Assembly (NCBI GenBank): GCA_003612335.1 | Contig: RAYO01000022.1 | Location: forward strand, 1 to 64,000 | DNA: 64,000 nt | Direction of reading: 5' to 3' | Source of the DNA: a bacterium 1xD42-67 | Lineage (GTDB): Bacteria; Bacillota; Clostridia; Oscillospirales; Oscillospiraceae | Shown: positions 58,318 to 64,000 of the stretch, piece after piece | How positions within the stretch are numbered: position 1 is the first letter of the stretch | How the letters are laid out: every line of letters starts with the position of its first letter | Notes under the pieces: model-generated | The model's input: the letters and a program-made list of their open reading frames with translations, nothing else | What the model was told of the DNA's origin: nothing | Databases searched by the model: none | Made by a program: the position numbers and the translations under genes

Positions 58318-59760
58318 ATGGCCAAGCCAACTAGGTCACAGGATCAGGTGAAGGTACGGGGGATCCGGCGGCGGTGGCTGCTGAACAGCGTTGCCATCGT
58401 GCTGCTGATCCTCACGCTGGCTGTGGGAGCCTTTGCGGCCATGCTGTGGAGCTACTACTACAGCGGGACAGAGGACGACCTGGTGCGGAAGGCCACCTCC
58501 TCGGCCAACGGGTTCCGGATGTACACCCGGTCGGACTATCGGGCGGCGGCCCAGCAGACGGTGAGCAGCTATGAGGACAAGGGCCGGCTGGAGCTGCAGT
58601 TTTTGGATACCTCCGGGGCGGTGCTGTACTCGGGCAACGACCTGACGGCGGGGAGCACCCCCAGCACGCCGGATATCCAGCAGGCGCTGGAGAGCCGGAA
58701 CCCAAAGTCCTGGCGGGGCCGGGATCCAGATACTGGAGAGCGGATCCTGGCTGCCTCCAGTCCGGTGATCTACCAGGGGGAGGTGGTAGGGGTCATCCGC
58801 TATGTCACCTCTCTGACAAGGATCGACCGGCAGTTCACCTTCTCTATGACGGTGATCGCCGCCATCGCCCTGGGCATCTTCGCCATGGTCTACTTCTCGA
58901 ATCTGTACTTCGTCCGCTCCATCGTAGAGCCCCTGGCGAAGATCACCGACATCGCTCAAGTCATCGCCGATGGCAGCTACGGGGTCCAGATCGAGAAGAA
59001 GTACGATGACGAGATCGGCGAGCTCACCGACGCCATCAACGACATGTCCCGAAAGATCGGTCAGGCGGAGAAGACCAAGAGCGAGTTCATCTCCTCGGTC
59101 TCCCACGAGCTGCGCACCCCCCTCACTGCCATCACCGGCTGGGCGGAGACGATCCAGAGCGGGAAGCTGAGCTCCGCTGCCGACATCCGAAAGGGGATGG
59201 CGATCATCGTCTCCGAGGCCAAGCGGCTGAGCAACATGGTGGAGGAGCTGCTGGAGTTCTCCCGGATGGAGGACGGCCGGTTCACCCTGTCGGTGGAGCC
59301 CCTGGATCTGAAAGAGGAGCTGGAGGACGCAGTGTATACCTATACGGAGTTCTTCCGCAAGGAGGGGATCGTCCTGGAGTATACCGACGGCCCGGAGGAG
59401 ACGATCCCCATCTCCGGCGACCCGGAGCGCCTGCGCCAGGTGTTCTGCAACCTGCTGGACAACGCCGCCAAGCACGGCGGGAGCGGGAAGCATATCCTGG
59501 TGTCCATCTATCAGGAGGGGAGCGAGGCGGCGATCCAGATCCGGGACTACGGCCCGGGCGCCCCCGAGGAGGAGCTGCCCTTCCTGAAAAACAAATTCTA
59601 CAAGGGCAGCTCAAAAGCCAGAGGCTCCGGGATCGGTCTGGCGGTCTGCGAGGAGATCGTCACCCGCCACGAGGGCACTTTGCAGGTCTCCAATGCGGAG
59701 GGGGGCGGATTTCAGGTCACCATCCGTCTGCCGGTTGAAAATCAGGACCGGGTCTGGTAG
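58318..59760 (+). CDS. Sensor histidine kinase (HAMP, HisKA, HATPase)
   Basis: The 480-aa kinase has two TM helices flanking an extracellular domain (about 45-180), HAMP (about 205-255), HisKA with SSVSHELRTPLTAITGW (His263) and HATPase motifs NLLDNAAKHGG and GSGIGLAVCEEI. It is the PhoR/ResE-like type and probably pairs with the regulator at 57413. Confidence 0.95.
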   Translation: MAKPTRSQDQVKVRGIRRRWLLNSVAIVLLILTLAVGAFAAMLWSYYYSGTEDDLVRKATSSANGFRMYTRSDYRAAAQQTVSSYEDKGRLELQFLDTSGAVLYSGNDLTAGSTPSTPDIQQALESRNPKSWRGRDPDTGERILAASSPVIYQGEVVGVIRYVTSLTRIDRQFTFSMTVIAAIALGIFAMVYFSNLYFVRSIVEPLAKITDIAQVIADGSYGVQIEKKYDDEIGELTDAINDMSRKIGQAEKTKSEFISSVSHELRTPLTAITGWAETIQSGKLSSAADIRKGMAIIVSEAKRLSNMVEELLEFSRMEDGRFTLSVEPLDLKEELEDAVYTYTEFFRKEGIVLEYTDGPEETIPISGDPERLRQVFCNLLDNAAKHGGSGKHILVSIYQEGSEAAIQIRDYGPGAPEEELPFLKNKFYKGSSKARGSGIGLAVCEEIVTRHEGTLQVSNAEGGGFQVTIRLPVENQDRVW

Positions 59761-59765
59761 AATGT

Positions 59766-59793
59766 GCAGGGGCGGATATCATCCGCCCGCAGA
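59766..59793. repeat. Degenerate TGTAGGGGCG-type palindrome
   Basis: CAGGGGCGGATATCATCCGC followed by CCGC is a single inner unit of the family, 5 bp after the kinase stop. Confidence 0.6.
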
Positions 59794-59860
59794 CTGGGAC
59801 AGACGATATCTGGATCCCGCAGGACCAGATGAGATAAAACGATATCCAAAGGAGAAGCAG

Positions 59861-60817
59861 ATGCCAAAGCAGACATTCAAGACCATGTGCGGCGGACAGG
59901 CCCTGATCGAGGGCATCATGATGCGCGGCCCTAAGAAGCAGGCCGTGGTGGTCCGCAAGCCCGACGGCGAGCTGGAGATCCAGGAGAAGGAGCTGAAGTT
60001 CATCAAGGACAGGTTCCCGATCCTGGGCTGGCCGCTGATCCGGGGGGTGGTCAACTTCGCCGATTCCATGTACAATGGGGTCACTGCCCTGATGTTCTCC
60101 GCCGAGTTCTTCCCCGAGGATGGGGAGGAAGAGGAGGAGCCCTCCCGATTCGAGAGCTGGCTCAACGACAAGCTGGGCAGTGAGAGGGCCACAGCCTTCT
60201 TCACCACCCTGGCGGTGATCCTGGGGCTGTGCATGTCTATCGGGCTGTTCTTCCTCCTGCCCACCCTGCTGGGGACGGCAGTCACCCTCCTCACCGACTC
60301 CATGCTGGCCCGGAATCTGGCGGAGAGCCTTTTGAAGATCCTCATCTTCGTGACCTATCTGGCGCTGTGCTCCCGTCTGGGGGAGATGAAGCGGGTCTTC
60401 TCTTACCACGGGGCGGAGCACAAGACCATCTTCTGCTACGAGGCCGGCCTTCCGCTGACGGTGGAGAACGTCCGGAAACAGCCCCGGCACCACCCCCGGT
60501 GCGGCACCAGCTTCCTGTTCATGGTCATCGCCATCTCTATCCTGGTGTCCACCGTGGTCTTCGCGGTCTGGCCGGTGTATCACCCCTTCCTGCGGTTCCT
60601 GGCCCACCTGGCCATGCTGCCCCTGATCGTGGGGGTGAGCTACGAGATCAACCGCTGGGCCGGCCGCCACGACGGCCCCATCACCCGGATCTTTATCGCG
60701 CCGGGGCTCTGGCTGCAGAATTTCACCACCTTCGAGCCCGACGACTCCATGATCGAGGTGGGCATCAAGGCCCTGGAGCTGGTGCTGCCGGAAAAACAGG
60801 GCGAGGATGCGTGGTAA
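59861..60817 (+). CDS. DUF1385 family membrane protein (YqhQ-like)
   Basis: The 318-aa protein begins with CGGQALIEGIMMRGP, the DUF1385 signature, and has about four hydrophobic segments; YHGAEHKTIFCYEAG and HPRCGTSFLF carry conserved His/Cys that could bind metal. Function unknown; in Clostridia it usually lies next to prmC, as here. AAAGGAGAAG precedes ATG 59861. Confidence 0.92.
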   Translation: MPKQTFKTMCGGQALIEGIMMRGPKKQAVVVRKPDGELEIQEKELKFIKDRFPILGWPLIRGVVNFADSMYNGVTALMFSAEFFPEDGEEEEEPSRFESWLNDKLGSERATAFFTTLAVILGLCMSIGLFFLLPTLLGTAVTLLTDSMLARNLAESLLKILIFVTYLALCSRLGEMKRVFSYHGAEHKTIFCYEAGLPLTVENVRKQPRHHPRCGTSFLFMVIAISILVSTVVFAVWPVYHPFLRFLAHLAMLPLIVGVSYEINRWAGRHDGPITRIFIAPGLWLQNFTTFEPDDSMIEVGIKALELVLPEKQGEDAW

Positions 60818-60895
60818 AAAGTGTCTGTCACGTTTCGTGTGCAGAGCCCTTGCCCTGCATGACGTGCCCCCAATAAACATCAGGAAGGTGATCTC

Positions 60896-61759
60896 ATGGC
60901 CACCACCTACAACAACCTATTCCTGGACACCCGTGCCCGGCTGAAGAAGGCGGGGGTGGAGTCGGCCCAGCTGGAGGCCCGGGAGATCATCTGCTTCGCG
61001 GCGGACAAGGGCCGGGAGCAGTTCTACCGGGATATGGCCCTCTACGTCTCCGGAGAGCTGGAGCGCCGGGTGGAGGAGCTGGTCAGGCGCCGCCTGGCAG
61101 GGGAGCCGGTGGCCTACATCATCGGGGAGTGGGAGTTCTACGGCCTCCCCCTGTACATCTCCCAGGAGGTGCTGATCCCCCGGCTGGATACCGAGCTTCT
61201 GGCGGAGCGGGGGATCCTGAAGGCCCGGGAGTCGGGCGAGGGGGCCCGGGTGCTGGACCTGTGCGCCGGCAGCGGCTGCGTGGGGCTGGCCGTCGCCGCC
61301 AACGCCCCGGAGAGCCGGGTGGTGCTGGCCGAGCTGTCGGAGGGGGCCCTGCGGGTGTGCAAGCAGAACGTCCGCCGCAACGAGCTCAACGCCCGGGTCA
61401 CCTGTCTGTCAGTAGACGCCCTGGAGGCCCCCAGCTCCTCCCTGTGGGATTTCGACACGATCGTCTGCAACCCACCCTATATCCCCTCGGGAGACATCGG
61501 CAGCCTGGACGTGTCCGTCCGGGACTACGAGCCCCACATGGCCCTGGATGGCGGCGCCGATGGTCTGGACTATTACCGGGCCATCGCCGCCAAGTGGAAG
61601 CCCGCCCTGCGCCTGGGCGGGACCCTGATCTTCGAGGTGGGGATCGGGCAGGCAGCCGGGGTGGAGGAGATCCTGGCCCAGAACGGCTATGAGGACATCA
61701 AGAGCCTCCCAGACACTCAGAACATCCTCCGAGTGGTGGAGGGGACCATCAATAATTAG
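60896..61759 (+). CDS. prmC: Release factor glutamine methyltransferase
   Basis: The 287-aa SAM enzyme methylates the Gln of the GGQ motif in RF1/RF2. It has an N-terminal helical domain, then the SAM motif LDLCAGSGCVGLAVA and the catalytic NPPY (Asn192-Tyr195). AGGAAGGTGA precedes the ATG. prfA, its common neighbour, is not present downstream. Confidence 0.96.
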   Translation: MATTYNNLFLDTRARLKKAGVESAQLEAREIICFAADKGREQFYRDMALYVSGELERRVEELVRRRLAGEPVAYIIGEWEFYGLPLYISQEVLIPRLDTELLAERGILKARESGEGARVLDLCAGSGCVGLAVAANAPESRVVLAELSEGALRVCKQNVRRNELNARVTCLSVDALEAPSSSLWDFDTIVCNPPYIPSGDIGSLDVSVRDYEPHMALDGGADGLDYYRAIAAKWKPALRLGGTLIFEVGIGQAAGVEEILAQNGYEDIKSLPDTQNILRVVEGTINN

Positions 61760-61775
61760 ACTGGAGGTATGCGCA

Positions 61776-62258
61776 ATGAGCAAGTGCATTGAACATAGAG
61801 AGTTTATCCCCGTGGCTGAGGTCCCAGCGGAGATTCCGGATGGCATCGCCGCGAAGTATTATGTGCGCTGGCCCGGAAGTTTTCATGAGATCACCCAGGA
61901 CAATGTAAAACGAATCATGAAGAATCTGCGCAGCGGAAATTGGATGGACATTTATCTTTATCACGAGGAAGACGAGGAGGGCGACTACTTGGATCTGGAG
62001 ACAGACGGGACCCTCTACGACCTGAGTTATGGGGAGGATATGGGACAGATCTGGTGGTCCACCTATGACCCGGACTATCTGGGTTCCGATGAAGAGACCG
62101 ACATCGACGCTTCTGACGGACAGTCCATTATTTACCGGGAGACCACCACCGCCGACAAGGAGGCGGTGATGACCGCCATCGAGTACTTCATCCACACCGG
62201 CAAGCTGTGGGACGGGATCCCCTGGATGAAGAACTGGGATGAGTGGGTGGAGGAATAG
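61776..62258 (+). CDS. Uncharacterised acidic protein, 160 aa
   Basis: ATG 61776 follows GGAGGTATG, 16 bp after prmC. The protein is soluble and rich in Asp/Glu/Tyr/Trp (YLYHEEDEEGDYLDLETDG, WWSTYDPDYLG, WMKNWDEWVEE). GC is a little lower than in prmC and recA. The composition recalls small immunity-type proteins, but no family can be named. Confidence 0.75.
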   Translation: MSKCIEHREFIPVAEVPAEIPDGIAAKYYVRWPGSFHEITQDNVKRIMKNLRSGNWMDIYLYHEEDEEGDYLDLETDGTLYDLSYGEDMGQIWWSTYDPDYLGSDEETDIDASDGQSIIYRETTTADKEAVMTAIEYFIHTGKLWDGIPWMKNWDEWVEE

Positions 62259-62345
62259 TCCGTTTTATGGGACAGAGAAAAGTGTAATCTATGGGACAGA
62301 AAGAGACCGGAGGCTCCAGGCCGCCGGTGGGAAAGGATGAAGGAA

Positions 62346-63467
62346 ATGGCACAGAAGAAACCCATGATCGAGTCGGCCGCTCCGGCTGCGGATAAGAAGA
62401 AAGCGCTGGAGACCTGTCTGGCCCAGCTGGACAAGACCTACGGCAAAGGCACCGTCATGCGTCTGGGCGAGAACACCGGCGTGGTGGTGGACTCGATCCC
62501 TACCGGCTCTCTGTCCCTGGACATCGCCCTGGGCATCGGCGGCGTGCCCAAGGGCCGTATCATCGAGGTATACGGCCCGGAATCCTCCGGCAAGACCACC
62601 CTGGCCCTGCACATCGTGGCCGAGGCCCAGAAGCGGGGGGGCGAGGTGGCCTTCATCGACGCAGAGCACGCCCTGGACCCCAGCTACGCCCGGGCCCTGG
62701 GGGTGGACATCGACTCTATGCTGATCTCCCAGCCCGACACCGGCGAGCAGGGCCTGGAGATCTGTGAGGCCCTGGTCCGCTCCGGCGCCCTGGACGTGGT
62801 GGTGGTGGACTCGGTCGCCGCCCTCACCCCCCGGGCCGAGATCGAGGGGGACATGGGGGACAGCCATGTGGGCCTCCTGGCCCGGCTGATGAGCCAAGCC
62901 CTGCGCAAGCTGGCCGGCTCCATCGCCAAGACCAACTGCATCGTCATCTTCATCAACCAGCTGCGGGAGAAGGTGGGGGTGATGTACGGCAACCCGGAGG
63001 TGACCACCGGCGGCCGGGCCCTGAAGTTCTATGCCTCCGTCCGGATCGACGTGCGCCGGATCGAGGGGATCAAGAACGGCTCTGAGATGATCGGCAACCG
63101 GACCCGGGCCAAGATCGTCAAAAACAAGGTGGCGCCCCCCTTCCGGGAGGCGGAGTTCGAGATCCTCTACGGCGAGGGCATCTCCAAGTGGGGGGAGATG
63201 GTGGATCTGGCGGTCAAGCTGGACATCATCCAAAAGTCGGGCTCCTGGTTCTCCATGGGGGAGACCAGGATCGGCCAGGGCCGGGACGCCGTCAAGCAGT
63301 ATCTGAAGGACAACCCCGACGTGGCCGCCGATGTGGAGGCCCAGGTCCGGGCCAACGCCTTCAAGCTGATGGGCAAGCAGTCCCAGAGCGCCGCCAAGGC
63401 CGCCGGCCGGGCGGTGGACGTGTCCGCCGACGACTTCGAAGACGGCACCCCGGCGGAGGAGGCGTGA
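62346..63467 (+). CDS. recA: Recombinase RecA
   Basis: The 373-aa protein has Walker [22 protein letters not shown], loop L1 [14 protein letters not shown] and loop L2 region [20 protein letters not shown] 62346 is favoured over 62337 because AAAGGA is 9 bases upstream. No LexA-type box is visible in the upstream 90 bp. An acidic C-terminus ([12 protein letters not shown]) is normal. recX follows after a palindromic element. Confidence 0.97.
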   Translation: MAQKKPMIESAAPAADKKKALETCLAQLDKTYGKGTVMRLGENTGVVVDSIPTGSLSLDIALGIGGVPKGRIIEVYGPESSGKTTLALHIVAEAQKRGGEVAFIDAEHALDPSYARALGVDIDSMLISQPDTGEQGLEICEALVRSGALDVVVVDSVAALTPRAEIEGDMGDSHVGLLARLMSQALRKLAGSIAKTNCIVIFINQLREKVGVMYGNPEVTTGGRALKFYASVRIDVRRIEGIKNGSEMIGNRTRAKIVKNKVAPPFREAEFEILYGEGISKWGEMVDLAVKLDIIQKSGSWFSMGETRIGQGRDAVKQYLKDNPDVAADVEAQVRANAFKLMGKQSQSAAKAAGRAVDVSADDFEDGTPAEEA

Positions 63468-63471
63468 TTTG

Positions 63472-63540
63472 TGTAGGGCGCGACGACCCGGCGCGCCGTC
63501 TTCAGGAAAGGACGGGCCGCTGGGGGCGTCTGCCCCTACA
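63472..63540. repeat. Palindromic element between recA and recX
   Basis: The 69-bp element starts TGTAGGGCGCGACGACCC and ends CTGCCCCTACA. Its left 30 bases nearly equal those of the element inside polC (18238). It lies 4 bp after the recA stop. Confidence 0.82.
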
Positions 63541-63567
63541 AAGATCTGAAGGACCGGAGTGCATCCC

Positions 63568-64000
63568 ATGGTGATCGAAGAATTGAAGCCCTCCAAACGG
63601 GTGGAGGGCCGGTGGCTGGCAGTGCTGGAGGACGGATCTATCCTCCGGGTGGGGGGGGGCGAGGTGATCGACTTCGCCCTCTGCGCCGGGAAAGAGCTGT
63701 CGGAGGAGGAGGCGGAGCGCCTCCAGGCCGCCGCCCGCCGGAGCAGTCTGAAGGCCAAGGCCATCGATCTGCTGATGAAACGGCCCCAGTCCCGGAAGGA
63801 GCTGGGGCGGAAGCTGAAGGAGTGGGAGGCGGCTGACGGGGAGATCCAGCTCATCTGCGACCGGATGGAGGAGCTGGGCTACCTCGATGAGGAGGAGTAC
63901 GCCGGGCGGATCGTCCGGCACTACGCCGCCAAGGGTTTTGGAGAGCGGAAGCTCCGGGACGAGCTCTACCGCCGGGGCATCCCCCGGGAGCTGTGGGACG
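63568..64000 (+). CDS. recX: Regulatory protein RecX, truncated by window edge
   Basis: ATG 63568 has GGAG 9 bases upstream; 144 codons are visible. The RecX three-helix repeats are recognisable: KAIDLLMKRPQSRKELGRKL, ICDRMEELGYLDEEEYAGRI and GFGERKLRDELYRRGIP. RecX binds RecA filaments and limits their activity, and adjacency to recA supports the call. Confidence 0.93.
   Translation, partial: MVIEELKPSKRVEGRWLAVLEDGSILRVGGGEVIDFALCAGKELSEEEAERLQAAARRSSLKAKAIDLLMKRPQSRKELGRKLKEWEAADGEIQLICDRMEELGYLDEEEYAGRIVRHYAAKGFGERKLRDELYRRGIPRELWD

Overview
The window is high-GC DNA (roughly 60-65% GC by eye) from a spore-forming Gram-positive bacterium of the class Clostridia. An Oscillospiraceae-type gut organism (Flavonifractor/Intestinimonas/Oscillibacter-like) fits best. 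The evidence is the gene order pyrH-frr-uppS-cdsA-dxr-rseP-ispG-polC, a large Bacillus-type SRP RNA just upstream of dnaX, Gram-positive PolC, SpoVAD/SpoVAE, a lipoteichoic acid synthase-like protein, strong AGGAGG-type ribosome sites and near-consensus TTGACA-17-TATAAT promoters. Genus assignment is inference.

Layout. 1-2.4 kb is an accessory edge: a truncated secreted protein with a Pro-rich hexapeptide repeat, preceded by two tandem c-di-GMP-I riboswitch aptamers, then an AP2-domain protein and a serine recombinase separated by an AT-rich dyad-rich spacer. 2.5-5.1 kb is a polar amino acid ABC transporter. 5.4-9.4 kb holds an LTA synthase-like enzyme, a DUF4317 protein and yceD-rpmF. 9.7-22.2 kb is the large core cluster pyrH-frr-(57-aa ORF)-uppS-cdsA | XRE/small-protein pair | dxr-rseP-ispG-(148-aa ORF)-polC. 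22.2-26.8 kb holds a small membrane protein, a pair of divergent small RNAs, an rRNA methyltransferase-like gene, an MFS transporter, dprA and a second XRE/small-protein pair. 27-38 kb carries topA, a 48-aa ORF, trmFO, plsX, spoVAD-spoVAE (opposite strand), ybeY, a duplicated-domain lipoprotein, era, yqzL and recO. 38-45 kb carries a cysteine desulfurase, a MATE pump, a metallo-hydrolase and ftsE-ftsX-(33-aa peptide)-EnvC-like. 45-50 kb carries SRP RNA, dnaX, ybaB, a SUKH-like/LRR protein and a SHOCT protein. 50-60 kb carries a second MATE pump, a low-GC membrane protein and two OmpR-type two-component systems around a lipoprotein. 60-64 kb carries a DUF1385 protein, prmC, a 160-aa protein, recA and the start of recX.

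The genes mostly serve information processing (replication: polC, dnaX, topA; translation: frr, rpmF, SRP RNA, prmC, era, ybeY; repair: recA, recX, recO, dprA) and envelope building (uppS, cdsA, plsX, rseP, ftsEX/EnvC, LTA synthase, MEP pathway dxr and ispG). Gaps between operons contain at least three families of short palindromic repeats. One copy lies in frame inside polC and others supply gene stop codons.

The most unusual material is (i) the tandem c-di-GMP aptamers in front of a repeat-rich surface protein, (ii) two back-to-back small RNAs at 22.5-22.7 kb sharing a promoter region and a short core, with a third promoter antisense to one of them, (iii) the in-frame repeat in polC, and (iv) the duplicated XRE/helical-protein pairs inserted in conserved clusters. 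All calls come from reading the sequence; no database search was run.
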